This document shows positions 1 through 9,536 of a DNA stretch of 64,000 bases, one piece after another. Position numbers and translations under genes: made by a program. The notes beneath the pieces were generated by a model, which was not told the origin of the DNA, did no database searches, and saw only the letters and a program-made list of their open reading frames with translations. The DNA is taken from contig CAVQNF010000039.1 of the NCBI GenBank assembly GCA_963713805.1, positions 1-64,000 of the forward strand, given 5' to 3'. Source of the DNA: GAS188 sp963713805 (GTDB lineage Bacteria > Pseudomonadota > Alphaproteobacteria > Rhizobiales > Beijerinckiaceae). The stretch's first letter is position 1. Each line of letters opens with the position of its first letter.

Positions 1-2
1 CG

Positions 3-308
3 ACGTATTGCTATAGGCTTTTCACTTACATTGCCAGTCATGGTGGTGAATCGCGCGCCAACCGTTTTGTTGGACGCATCGTTGAAACGTGCCTATCGCT
101 TGCAACCTTTCCCGAACGCGGCGTCAAGCGCGCTTCCATTCGCGCAGGCCTTCGCACGATAAGCTTTGCCCGGCGCGTGACAATTGCGTTCAGGATCGAT
201 CACACGCACAATGTGGTAGAAATCCTGGGCGTGTTTTACGGCGGTCAGGATTTTGAAACGGCCCTCGCTCGGGACGATGACAAGGCCACGCCCGAAGTAT
301 CTGAGTGA
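3..308 (+). CDS. RelE/ParE family toxin, 5' end outside the window
   Basis: The open frame enters from the window edge and runs 101 residues to TGA. It has the layout of a RelE/ParE toxin: a helical stretch with 'GGESRAN' and 'FVGRIV', then 'LRTISFARR', 'VTIAFRID' and a C-terminal 'ILGVFYGGQDFE' strand typical of the family. Such toxins are mRNA interferases or gyrase poisons and are usually paired with a small antitoxin encoded just upstream, which would lie outside the window. The start codon and partner cannot be seen. I am confident of the family and cannot choose between RelE and ParE activity. Confidence 0.75.
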   Translation, partial: TYCYRLFTYIASHGGESRANRFVGRIVETCLSLATFPERGVKRASIRAGLRTISFARRVTIAFRIDHTHNVVEILGVFYGGQDFETALARDDDKATPEVSE

Positions 309-357
309 TCCGCGCTGCAGGGACGTGACTAAGCAGTCGTTCCCGAGCCGATCGAAG

Positions 358-2364
358 TTAGACTAATCCCCTTCGTCGGCCGCCTCGTCGCCTCGGCTCG
401 GACGCGACCTCGCGCTTCAAAGTGATGCCGAGCCTTTCCTCGAGGTGCGGGAAGGCATCGCTCGCATGCGGGATCGCCATCGCCTCGACGAAATGGGCCT
501 GGAAGCCCGGCTCGATCGCGGTCTCGACCTTCTCGATGTTGCGCACCACCTCGCCGATCTCCCGCCGGGACGCCGCGTTCAATAGGGCGATGCGCGCGCC
601 CGTGCCGGCGGCGTTGCCGGCCGAGGACACCTTGTCGAGCGGGCAATCGGGGATGAGGCCGAGCGCCATGGCGTAGGCGGGATCGATATGGCTGCCGAAG
701 GCGCCGGCGAGCGTGATCCGCTCGACCTTCGCCACGCCGTAGCGCTCCATGAGCAGCTTGACGCCGGCATAGAGCGCAGCCTTGGCGAGCTGGATGGCGC
801 GAATGTCGCCTTGCGTGACGGCGATGCGCGGCTCCCCCTCGGCGATCACGAAGGTGAAGGTGCGCCCATCGGCCTTGATGCGCGGCGTGCGCGCCGCCAT
901 CGTCCCGTCGATGATGCCGTCCGGGCGCAACAGGCCGCAGATCGCCATCTCGGCAACCGTCTCGATGATGCCAGAGCCGCAAATCCCGGTGACGCCGGTC
1001 GAGTGCGTGGCCTCGGCGAAGCCTTCCTCGTCCGACCAGAGATCGCAGCCGATCACCTTGAAGCGCGGCTCCAAGCTCTCGCGGTCGATGCGCAGGCGCT
1101 CGATGGCGCCGGGCGCGGCGCGCTGTCCGCAGCTGATCTGCGCGCCCTCGAAGGCGGGCCCCGTCGGCGACGAGCAGGCGAGGAGGCGATCGCGATTGCC
1201 GAGCACGATCTCGGCATTGGTGCCGACATCGACGATGAGGCGGATCTCGTCGGAAAGATAAGGCGCTTCGCACAAGACCACGGCCGCCGCGTCCGCCCCC
1301 ACATGCCCGCCGATGCAGGGCAAAGCGTGCACGAAGGCGCCGGGCGCGACGGCAAGGCCGATGTCGCGCGCCGACGCGTCGAAGCCCGCATCGATGGTGA
1401 GCGCGAAGGGCGCGACGCCGAGCTCCGTCGGATCGAGGCCAAGCGCAAGGTGATGCATGATCGGATTGCCGGCGAGCGTCGCCTCGACGATGTCGCCGAG
1501 CGAAACGCTCGCCGCTTTCGCCGTCTCCGCCGCAAGCGCCGCGAGCGCTTCGTGCACGGCTTGGGTGAGCTCGCGATCGCCGCCCGGATGCATCATGATG
1601 TAGGAGACGCGGCTCATCAGATCCTCGCCGAGCCTGATCTGCGGGTTCATGCGGCCGCCCGAGGCGAGGACATCGCCGCTTCCGAGATCGCAGAGATGGG
1701 CCGCGACCGTCGTCGAGCCGATGTCGAAGGCAAGGCCGAAGACGCGCTCCTTCAAGCCGGGATAGACGGCGACGATGTCGCGCCCGTGCCGCAGGCAAGC
1801 CGTCACGGCGAAATCGCCGGCGCGCAGCGTTTTCTGCAAGCCGCGCAGCACGGGGAGCCGGGCGCGCACATCCGTGAGGCCCCATTGCTCCGCGAGCGCC
1901 TTCGCGAGGCGGCGGAAATCGCTCGACGGATCGGCCATGTCGGGTCGCTCGACCTCGACGTAATGGAGGCGCAGCACCGGGTCGATCTTCACCGGCCAGG
2001 CCTCGGCGCGCTTGCGCACCACCTGCCGGTGCAGTTGCGATTCCGCCGGCACGTCGACGAGGAGATCGCCGCGAAGGCGCGCCTGGCAACCGAGCCGCTC
2101 GCCCCGCCCGAAGCCACGGCGCAAGCGTGCGTAGCGCTCCTCGACGGCGCCGGAGGCCGTCACATGGTCGAGCGCGGAGGAAATGCCGCGCTTCTGGTCC
2201 ATGCCTTCGACGATGGCGACCCGGCAACGTCCGCAGATGCCGCGCCCGCCGCACACCGAATCGAGATCGACGCCGAGCTTGCGTGCCGCCTCGAGCACGC
2301 TCACCCCTTCGGCAAAGCGCCCGCGCTTGCCGGAGGGAGAGAAGGCGACGGTGAATTCGGTCAT
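358..2364 (-). CDS. corrinoid activation protein: 2Fe-2S ferredoxin plus ASKHA ATPase (DUF4445)
   Basis: This 668-residue protein combines an N-terminal 2Fe-2S ferredoxin domain (Cys38, Cys44, Cys47 and Cys93 as ligands) with a large C-terminal ASKHA-fold ATPase. The ATPase shows phosphate-binding motifs 'FDIGSTTVAAH' and 'IVDVGTNAEI', a 'GICGSGI' loop and 'LAGAFGSH'. This is the architecture of RACo/RamA-type reductive activators, which use ATP to return oxidised Co(II) corrinoid to the active Co(I) state. The ATG at 2364 is preferred because the ferredoxin fold begins directly there; upstream in-frame codons run into a palindromic repeat. It lies downstream of a corrinoid protein gene on the same strand, which supports the assignment. 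The exact corrinoid partner is inferred from context. Confidence 0.85.
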   Translation of the reverse strand: MTEFTVAFSPSGKRGRFAEGVSVLEAARKLGVDLDSVCGGRGICGRCRVAIVEGMDQKRGISSALDHVTASGAVEERYARLRRGFGRGERLGCQARLRGDLLVDVPAESQLHRQVVRKRAEAWPVKIDPVLRLHYVEVERPDMADPSSDFRRLAKALAEQWGLTDVRARLPVLRGLQKTLRAGDFAVTACLRHGRDIVAVYPGLKERVFGLAFDIGSTTVAAHLCDLGSGDVLASGGRMNPQIRLGEDLMSRVSYIMMHPGGDRELTQAVHEALAALAAETAKAASVSLGDIVEATLAGNPIMHHLALGLDPTELGVAPFALTIDAGFDASARDIGLAVAPGAFVHALPCIGGHVGADAAAVVLCEAPYLSDEIRLIVDVGTNAEIVLGNRDRLLACSSPTGPAFEGAQISCGQRAAPGAIERLRIDRESLEPRFKVIGCDLWSDEEGFAEATHSTGVTGICGSGIIETVAEMAICGLLRPDGIIDGTMAARTPRIKADGRTFTFVIAEGEPRIAVTQGDIRAIQLAKAALYAGVKLLMERYGVAKVERITLAGAFGSHIDPAYAMALGLIPDCPLDKVSSAGNAAGTGARIALLNAASRREIGEVVRNIEKVETAIEPGFQAHFVEAMAIPHASDAFPHLEERLGITLKREVASEPRRRGGRRRGLV

Positions 2365-2384
2365 GCGTTTGATTCGCCGATTAC

Positions 2385-2487
2385 GTCCTGGCCGGGCCTG
2401 GCCCGGCCACCCACGCCTTTGCCCCGTGAAAGAGAAGACGCGGATCGCCGTGACGATCCTCGGAACGAGTCCGAGCACGGCCATGAC
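2385..2487. repeat. REP-like imperfect palindrome
   Basis: The spacer between the activator gene and the DUF1638 gene is almost filled by an imperfect palindrome of about 100 bp. The outer arms are GTCCTGGCC (2385-2393) and GGCCATGAC (2479-2487), one mismatch. Inside the left part is a 9-bp hairpin, TGGCCGGGC with GCCCGGCCA. This resembles the extragenic palindromes common in Hyphomicrobiales chromosomes. It could modulate mRNA stability between the two genes; that role is an inference. Confidence 0.55.
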
Positions 2488-2505
2488 GCGATGCACGGGC
2501 GAGCG

Positions 2506-3600
2506 TCATCCTGGTGGCGGCTTCTCCCAGCCGCCGGCCTCGACAAGCGCGCGCAAGCGACCTTCGTCATAGTCGCGCTCGATACGCTCGACTTGTGCGA
2601 GGACGGCGGCTTCGAGATCCTCCCCGCAGGGCAAGGGCTCGCCCTGTCGCCAATCGGCGAGATAGGCGTCGGAGCCGGTCGCGCTGCTTCGCATTGCGGC
2701 CATGTCGATCGCCTGCGCGAAGCGCGGCGACAGCTCGCGCTTGACGCGTCCGCTCCTGCGCGCGCCGGGCGGCGATGCGGTGACCTGAGCTGGAATATCG
2801 CGCCAATAGGCGATGCTGAGTTGTGCCATCGCGCCTATCGGGAGGGGTGCCGGGGGGCTATGGCGGCGGCGCGGCGCGGGTGTTTGCCGCGCGAGGAAGC
2901 CTTCGAGACCCGTCAAGCCGGTCACCCGTTTTTCCAACGGAAGACCAAGCAAACCCGCCGCCGCCTCGGCTCTTCTTTCGAGGTCGGCATCGGGCGCCTG
3001 AGCGAGCCAGACCACCTTGGCATAGTTGCCGAAGTAGTCGGCGAGCAGCTCGGGATGGCGGTCGAGGCCGAGGCCCTCCATCACCAGCCGGTCGAAGAAG
3101 CGCACCAGATAATCGGTGAGGAAGAAGGTGCCGATCTCCTCTTCCATCATCCGATCGAACAGATCGAGACCCGCGTAGAAAGCGTAGCAATGGGCGCCCT
3201 CGATGCGCTCGACGCCTTCTTCAGCCAGCATCTCGTCGAGCCTGCCGCCGGTGCCGCAATCTCCGTAAAGGCACAGAATGCGGCGGTAGCGGGGACGATT
3301 GGCGCGGATCTTGCGGCGTACGGCCTCCGTGATGCGCTCCGGCCGGTTGTGCAGGATGGCCGGCAGGCAGGTCACGGCGAGATGCGACCAGCGGTTGAGC
3401 CGGATCGCCGCGAGAAGCTCCTTCGCCAGGGCTCCGCAGGCGATGACGAGCGTATCAGGCTCGGCCGCAACCGCGGACGGATAGCGAAGATCGAATGTCG
3501 CGTCCGGATCGGCCACGCTTCGCCCCCCCGCCGGTCCGATGACGGGCGATCCCGGGTCGTGCCCCCTGCCCTGACGCATCGTCCTCATGCGAGCCCGCAT
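2506..3600 (-). CDS. DUF1638 protein fused to a 'virulence factor' domain
   Basis: The reading frame gives 364 residues. The first part (about residues 45-230) matches DUF1638, with 'DTLVIACGALAKEL', 'ILCLYGDCGTGG' and 'HCYAFYAGLDLF'. A proline/arginine-rich linker follows, and from Met258 (position 2829) a second domain, 'MAQLSIAYWRDIPAQV', matches the about 107-residue 'virulence factor' family usually encoded as its own gene. No stop separates the two parts, and the second Met has only a weak ribosome site, so a true fusion is likely but internal initiation is possible. DUF1638 genes are often found beside corrinoid proteins, as here. Three ATGs (3600, 3588, 3579) compete for the start; 3600 follows AGGAAGG at very short spacing. 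The biochemical function is unknown. Confidence 0.75.
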   Translation of the reverse strand: MRARMRTMRQGRGHDPGSPVIGPAGGRSVADPDATFDLRYPSAVAAEPDTLVIACGALAKELLAAIRLNRWSHLAVTCLPAILHNRPERITEAVRRKIRANRPRYRRILCLYGDCGTGGRLDEMLAEEGVERIEGAHCYAFYAGLDLFDRMMEEEIGTFFLTDYLVRFFDRLVMEGLGLDRHPELLADYFGNYAKVVWLAQAPDADLERRAEAAAGLLGLPLEKRVTGLTGLEGFLARQTPAPRRRHSPPAPLPIGAMAQLSIAYWRDIPAQVTASPPGARRSGRVKRELSPRFAQAIDMAAMRSSATGSDAYLADWRQGEPLPCGEDLEAAVLAQVERIERDYDEGRLRALVEAGGWEKPPPG

Positions 3601-3647
3601 CCCTTCCTGCTTTCGCCTGCCGCGCCTCGAGAACGCCCTTGGATCGA

Positions 3648-4355
3648 TTACTGCGCCGCCCGCGCCTGCGCCGAGCCCTGGCGGCGCGCCAACAGCGCCT
3701 TCGCGGTCTCGACCGTCACGGCGGCGTCGCGGCAATAGGCGTCGGCCCCGATGGCATTGGCGAAGCTTTCGTTGAGCGGCGCGCCGCCCACGAGCACTAC
3801 ATAGTCGTTGCGGATGCCCTTCTCCTTGAGCGTGTCGATCACGACCTTCATATAGGGCATGGTGGTCGTCAAAAGGGCGGACATGCCGAGGATGTCCGGC
3901 GCGTGCTCCTCGATCGCCGCGAGATATTTCTCGACCCCGTTGTTGATGCCGAGATCGACGACCTCGAATCCCGCCCCCTCCATCATCATGCACACGAGGT
4001 TCTTGCCGATGTCGTGGATGTCGCCCTTGACGGTGCCGATCACCATCTTGCCGATCTTCGGCGCGCCGGTCTCGGCGAGCAGCGGCCTCAAGATGGCCAT
4101 GCCGGCTTTCATCGCGTTCGCCGACATCAGCACTTCCGGCACGAATAGGATGCCGTCGCGGAAGTCCTCGCCGACGATGCGCATGCCCTCGACGAGCGCT
4201 TCGGTCAGCACCTTGTAGGGCGTCCAATTGCGCCGAAGAAGGATGCGCACGCCCTCCTCGATCTCGGCCTTCAATCCGTCATAGAGATCGTCATGCATCT
4301 GCGCGACGAGGTCGGCGTCATCGAGTGAATTGAGGTCGAGATCGTCCCCGGCCAT
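3648..4355 (-). CDS. B12-binding corrinoid protein (MtbC/MttC type)
   Basis: This 235-residue protein has the two-domain layout of methyltransferase corrinoid proteins: an N-terminal helical cap (residues 1-100) and a Rossmann-like B12-binding domain. The cobalamin signature Asp112-x-His114-x-x-Gly117 is present, with His114 as lower axial ligand, followed by Ser159-x-Leu161 and the Gly190-Gly191 loop. Such proteins carry a methyl group on cobalt between a substrate methyltransferase (MttB/MtgB type) and a folate- or thiol-dependent one. Neither methyltransferase is in the window, so the methyl donor is unknown. It is the first gene of a minus-strand cluster followed by the DUF1638 gene and the reductive activator. 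The family assignment is firm; the substrate is not. Confidence 0.9.
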   Translation of the reverse strand: MAGDDLDLNSLDDADLVAQMHDDLYDGLKAEIEEGVRILLRRNWTPYKVLTEALVEGMRIVGEDFRDGILFVPEVLMSANAMKAGMAILRPLLAETGAPKIGKMVIGTVKGDIHDIGKNLVCMMMEGAGFEVVDLGINNGVEKYLAAIEEHAPDILGMSALLTTTMPYMKVVIDTLKEKGIRNDYVVLVGGAPLNESFANAIGADAYCRDAAVTVETAKALLARRQGSAQARAAQ

Positions 4356-4607
4356 CGTCCATCTGCTCCAGAAACACGTCGTTTGAGGTTTTCGAGCCCG
4401 ATTTTGGCGTTGCAGCGACGCTGCGGTAACACAGATGGCCGAACAGCAGAAGTACCCGCCCGCCGCGAGCGAGGGTGAAATTGCGCAAAGGCTTGACTAT
4501 TTAACGCATTATCATCACGTTCCGTGCCAGTCTCATGCGTCTGGGACGAGCGCTGTAAGCCAGATTGCGGGTAAGGCGAAGCGCTAGAAGTCGACTAGGG
4601 AGGATGA
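4356..4607. promoter_or_regulatory. divergent intergenic region of the corrinoid and oxidoreductase operons
   Basis: About 250 bp separate the divergently transcribed corrinoid gene and the oxidoreductase gene. It is locally AT-richer around 4490-4520 and must hold promoters for both directions. No convincing -35/-10 pair or operator stood out. The only clear element is a strong AGGGAGG ribosome site at 4597-4603 for the rightward GTG start. Confidence 0.4.
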
Positions 4608-6402
4608 GTGAAGCCCACCGATATCGGTAATCCCGATTACTTCCATAAGGTTGTCGACTGCCAATGGGCCTGCCCGGCCCACACTCCGGTCCCCGAATAC
4701 ATCCGGCTGATCGCGGCAGGACGCTACAGCGACGCCTACATGATCAACTGGGAATCGAATGTCTTTCCCGGCATCCTGGGAAGGACGTGCGATCGTCCCT
4801 GCGAACCCGCCTGCCGCCGCGGACGCGTCGAGGAGGAGCCCGTCGCCATTTGCCGGCTGAAGCGCGTGGCGGCCGATTACAAGGACGATATCAGCGGGCG
4901 CCTGCCCCCTTTGCCTCAAAAGAAGAACGGCAAGCGCATCGCCTGCATCGGCGCGGGACCGGCATCCTTGACCGTGGCGCGCGATCTCGCCCCGCTCGGC
5001 TATGAGGTTACCGTCTTCGATGGGGACCGGCGCGCCGGCGGCATGATGCGCAGCCAGATCCCGAAGTTCCGCCTGCCGGAGAGCATCATCGACGAGGAGG
5101 TCGGCTATATCCTCGATCGGGGCGTGGAGTTTCGCGGCGGTGAGCCCGTCGACAGCCTCAAGGCCTTGCTGGGCCAGGGCTATGACGCGATTTTCGTCGG
5201 CACGGGCGCGCCGCGCGGCCGCGACCTCGGCATTCCGGGCCGCAAGGAAGCCTCGGCGCATATTCATATCGGCATCGATTGGCTCTCCAGCGTCTCCTTC
5301 GGCCACATCACCAAGATCGGACGCAGGGTCATCGTGCTCGGCGGCGGCAATACCGCGATGGATTGCTGCCGCTCCTCGCGCCGGCTCGGCGGCGAGGAGG
5401 TCAAGGTCGTGGTGCGCTCGGGCTTCGAGGAGATGAAGGCTTCGCCCTGGGAGAAGGAGGATGCCATCCACGAGGGCATTCCCATCCTCAACTACCTCGT
5501 CCCCAAGGAATTCCTGCACGAGAACGGGCGCCTCACCGGCGTCCTGTTCGAGAAGGTCAAGGCCGAGCGCGGCGCCGACGGGCGGCGCAATCTCGTGCCG
5601 ACCGGCGAACCCGATATGCGCATGGAATGCGACGACGTGCTGATCGCCGTCGGACAGGAGAATGCCTTCCCCTGGATCGAGCGCGACATCGGCATCGCCT
5701 TCGACCAATGGGGAATGCCGGTCGTCGACAAGGTGACCTTTCAAGCGAGCTTGCCGAATGTGCTCTTCGGAGGCGATTCGGCCTTCGGGCCGAAGAACAT
5801 CATCTGGGCCGTGGCCCATGGCCATGACGCGGCCGTGTCCATCGATCTCCTGCTGCGCGGCGAGGATGTGCGTAAGCGTCCGCCGCCACTGACCAATCTC
5901 GTGAGCCAGAAGATGGGCATCCACGAATGGAGCTACGACAATGATGTGGCACTCGACCTGCGCTACAAGGTGCCGCTCAAGGACCAGGCGATCGCGCTGA
6001 AGGACATCAAGCAGGAAGTCGAGCTCGGCTTCGACCCCAAGCTCGCTTTCGCGGAGGCGCAGCGCTGCCTCAACTGCGATGCTCAGACGGTGTTCTCCGC
6101 TCCGTTGTGCATCGAATGCGACGCCTGCGTCGACATCTGCCCGATGGATTGCATCACCTTCACCGATGACGGCGAGGAGAGCGAGCTGCGCCTGCGGCTC
6201 ACCGCGCCGGCTCTCGATCCCGACCCAGGACATCTATGTCGCGGACGGCCTCAAGACCGGACGCATCATGGCCAAGGACGAGGACGTCTGTCTGCATTGC
6301 GGGCTATGCGCCGAGCGCTGCCCGACCGGCGCCTGGGACATGCAGAAGTTCGCGCTCGACATCACCCGCGCGGGGCACACGGCATGCCGATCCAAAGCAT
6401 AA
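4608..6402 (+). CDS. FAD-dependent NAD(P)H oxidoreductase with 4Fe-4S ferredoxin domains (GltD-like), one frameshift
   Basis: The GTG start has an ideal AGGGAGG site four bases upstream. The product has an N-terminal GltD-type iron-sulfur segment ('CQWACPAHTPVPEYI', 'CDRPCEPACRRG'), a flavin-binding motif 'GAGPASLTVARDL', a pyridine-nucleotide motif 'LGGGNTAMDCC', and two C-terminal 4Fe-4S motifs ('CIECDACVDICP' and 'CLHCGLCAERCP'). It probably shuttles electrons between NAD(P)H and ferredoxin for the 2-oxoacid oxidoreductase encoded next. The frame is broken by one extra C in the CCC at 6224-6226, between the two ferredoxin motifs; removing it joins about 597 residues. The end overlaps the next start by 19 bases, implying translational coupling. 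Confidence 0.85.
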
Positions 6403-8220
6403 ACGATTTCGTCGTCCGTTTCGCCAACGTCAACGGCTCGGGTTCGGCAAGCGCGAACCAGATTTTCGCGCGCGCCATCCTGCGCATGGGCGTTCCGGTT
6501 GCGCCGCGCAACATCTTTCCCTCGAACATCCAGGGGTTGCCGACCTGGTACGAGGTGAGGGTGTCGGAAGCCGGCCATCTCGGGGCACGCGGCGGCACCG
6601 ATCTGATGGTGGCGATGAATCCGCAGACCTGGGACAAGGATGTCGCCTCGATCGAGCCCGGCGGATACCTCTTTTATGATTCCTCGCGGCCGATCCCGGC
6701 CTCCAAGTTCCGCGAGGACATCACCGTCATCGGCATGCCGCTGACGCAAATCTGCAACCTTGAATATTCCGATCCGCGCCAGCGCCAGCTCTTCAAGAAC
6801 ATCATCTATGTCGGTGCCCTGTCGGCCCTGCTCGACATCGAGCTCGACGAGATCGAGAAGCTGCTGTCGGAGCAGTTTCGCGGCAAGGAGAAGCTGATCG
6901 CCCCGAACGTCAAGGCGCTGCATATCGGGCGCGACCATGCGCTCGCGAACCTCACCTGCCCGATCGGGCTCAGGGTGCGGCGCGCCGACAAGATCGGCGA
7001 TCGCATTTTCGTCGAGGGCAATGCGGCAGCGGGGCTGGGCGCAGTCTATGGTGGGGCGACGGTCTGCGCCTGGTATCCGATCACGCCCTCGACTTCGCTC
7101 GCGGAAGCTTTCGGCAATTATTGCAGGCGCTACCGCAGCGAGAAGGAGAGCGGCAAGAACCGCTACGCCATCGTCCAGGCGGAGGACGAGCTCGCCTCGA
7201 TCGGCATCGTCGTCGGCGCCGCCTGGAACGGAGCGCGCGCCTTCACCGCGACCTCCGGACCCGGCATCTCGCTGATGCAGGAATTCCTCGGCCTTGCCTA
7301 TTTCGCCGAGGTGCCGGCGGTCGTCTTCGACGTGCAGCGCGGCGGCCCTTCGACCGGCATGCCGACGCGCACGCAGCAATCCGACATCCTGCTTTGCGCC
7401 TATGCTTCCCATGGCGACACGAAGCATGTGCTCTTGTTCCCCGAAGACCCGCATGAGGCCTTCGAATTCGGGGCGCTCGCCTTCGATCTCGCCGACAGGC
7501 TGCAGACGCCGGTCTTCGTGATGCTCGACCTCGACATCGGCATGAACCATCGTCTCTGCCGCCCCTTCACCTGGGACGACACGCGCGTCTACGACCGCGG
7601 CAAGGTGATGCATTTCGCCGATCTCGAGACTGGTCGCGATTTCGGGCGCTATCTCGATGTCGACGGCGACGGCATTCCCTATCGCACCTATCCCGGCACG
7701 CATCCGAAGCGCGGCTCCTTCTTCACCCGCGGCTCGACGCGGGACCGCTACGCCCGCTACACCGAGGAAGGCGGCCCCTATGTGGACAACATGGAGCGCC
7801 TGCTGCGCAAATTCGACACCGCAAAGACGCTCGTGCCGGCACCGATCATCCATGCCGCGAAGTCGCGCACCCCGTACGGCGTGATCTATTTCGGCTCGAC
7901 GAGCCCGGCGATGAGCGAAGCGGCCGAGCTCCTCGCGGAGAGGCGGCATCGCGCTCGATCTCATGCGCGTGCGCGGCTTTCCGTTCGGCCGCGAGGTGAC
8001 CGATTTCATCGCCGAGCACGACCGTGTTTTCCTCGTCGAGCAGAACCGCGACGCGCAACTGCGGACGCTTTTGCTCGCCGAATGCGGCATCGACCCTGCC
8101 GCGCTCACGCCGATCCTGCATTACGACGGCACGCCGATCACGGCCCGCTTCATTCGCGAGGCGATCGCGGGTGCGCTGAAAGCCGTGCCGGAAGGGGTGA
8201 GAGTAGCGAGTAGCGAGTAG
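6384..8220 (+). CDS. korA: 2-oxoacid:ferredoxin oxidoreductase, fused gamma/alpha subunit, one frameshift
   Basis: The product fuses an N-terminal gamma-type domain (about residues 1-190, with 'FANVNGSGSASANQIFARA') to an alpha-type pyrimidine-binding domain ('YPITPSTSLAEAFG', 'ATSGPGISLM', 'RGGPSTGMPTRTQQSD'). This is the large subunit of KorA-type enzymes, which convert a 2-oxoacid and CoA to acyl-CoA and CO2 while reducing ferredoxin. One extra base near 7941-7944 breaks the frame; the correct reading continues with 'GIALDLMRVRGFPFG'. The last codons run into a low-complexity repeat, which probably replaced the native C-terminus. The start lies inside the upstream gene. The substrate (2-oxoglutarate versus another 2-oxoacid) cannot be set from sequence by eye. 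Confidence 0.85.
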
Positions 8221-8401
8221 CGAAGTAGTGAGGAGTGAAGAGTGAAGAGTGAGTGAGTGAAGAGTAAAGAGTGTGAGAGCGATGGCGAACAGCGAGTAGC
8301 AAGACCGATTAGGGACAGCGGATAAGTGGGGATTCACTTCTCACTTCTCACTTCTCACTTCTCACTTCTCACTGCTCACTCTCGCTACTCGCCACTCGCC
8401 C
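8203..8401. repeat. low-complexity inverted repeat between korA and korB
   Basis: The left half is built from GAGTAGC, GAGTGAA and GAGTGAGT units. The right half is built from its complement, (CACTTCT) in five near-perfect copies followed by CTCGCTACTCGCCACTCGCC. The two halves can pair into a long interrupted hairpin. It starts inside the last codons of korA and ends about 13 bases before the korB start. No ORF spans it. Confidence 0.8.
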
Positions 8402-8414
8402 AGGAAAGCCAACG

Positions 8415-9471
8415 ATGACGTATTTGCCGAAGCCGAAATTCCACCACCCCGCACTCGAGACGAACGCGCTCGGCTTCACGCATCGCGATTACGAGGGCGC
8501 GATCTCGACGCTATGCGCGGGCTGCGGCCACGACTTCGATCTCATCGGCCATCATGCGTGCGTGCTTCGAGCTGTCGCTGCCGCCGCACCGGGTCGCCAA
8601 GCTCTCCGGGATCGGCTGCTCGTCGAAGACGCCGACCTATTTCCTGGGCCAGGCACATGGCTTCAACAGCGTGCATGGACGCATGCCCTCGGTGCTCACC
8701 GGAGCCAATCTCGCCAACCGCGACCTCATCTATCTCGGGGTGTCGGGCGACGGGGATTCGGCCTCGATCGGCTTTGGCCAATTCGCCCATGCGATCCGGC
8801 GCGGCGTGAACATGTGCTACATCGTCGAGAACAACGGGGTCTACGGGCTGACCAAGGGCCAGTTCTCGGCGACTTCCGACAAGGGGTCGAAGTCGAAGCG
8901 CGGCGTCGCCAACACCGATACGGCGATCGACCTCGTCGCCGTGGCTCTACAGCTCGGCGCGACTTTCGTCGCCCGTTCCTTCTCGGGCGACAAGGGCCAG
9001 CTCGTGCCGCTGATCAAGGCGGCGATCGAGCACGAGGGCGCGGCCTTCATCGATTGCATCTCGCCTTGCGTCGCCTTCAACAATCATGACGGCTCGACCA
9101 AGAGCTTCGATTATGTCCGCGCCCATAACGCGGCGCTGAATTCGCTCGACTTCATAACGGGACGCGCGCCGATCACCGCCGATTACGAACCCGGCGCCCT
9201 CGAGGTGATCGAGCTGCATGACGGCTCCTCGATCAACCTACGCAAGATCGCGCCCGAGCATGACGTGCATGACAGGATCGCGGCGATCAATCTCCTGCAC
9301 CAACGGGCGGCGGCGGGCGAGATCGCGACCGGGCTCATCTATGTCGATAAGGACCCGGACGATCTCCATCACCATCTCGCGACCGTGGAAAAGCCGCTCA
9401 ACGAGCTCGGCGAGAAGGAGCTCTGCCCGGGCTCCGCGGCGCTCGAGCGCTTGAACGCGGGTTTGCGTTGA
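8415..9471 (+). CDS. korB: 2-oxoacid:ferredoxin oxidoreductase beta subunit (thiamine diphosphate binding), one frameshift
   Basis: This is the catalytic small subunit. It shows the cysteine pair 'CAGCGH', a further cysteine in 'GIGCSSKTP', and the thiamine diphosphate motif starting 'GDGDSASIG' and closing at 'ENNGVYGL'. With KorA it forms the ferredoxin-reducing 2-oxoacid dehydrogenase. An extra T at 8535-8536 breaks the frame early; restoring it gives 'HDSISSAIMRACFEL', matching the family, and about 351 residues overall. It is separated from korA by the unusual inverted repeat, so co-expression may depend on that hairpin. Confidence 0.87.
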
Positions 9472-9536
9472 GGGGTTGGGCCGAGCATTGCTAATCCCCC
9501 GCAACCGTCCTGGCCGTCCTCGGAACAGGTTGTGAT

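Noticed and set aside
688..3738. 1016-codon open frame on the plus strand opposite the corrinoid activator and DUF1638 genes
   Set aside because: It is an antisense shadow caused by high GC at third positions; the translation is low-complexity Arg/Ala/Glu text, while the minus strand shows real family motifs.
6234..8108. 624-codon minus-strand frame opposite korA
   Set aside because: No family resemblance, and the plus strand encodes clear oxidoreductase motifs over the same bases.
8334..8378. Possible CRISPR-like array in the CACTTCT repeats
   Set aside because: The period is seven bases with no spacers and no cas genes; it is a simple tandem repeat forming one arm of an inverted repeat.
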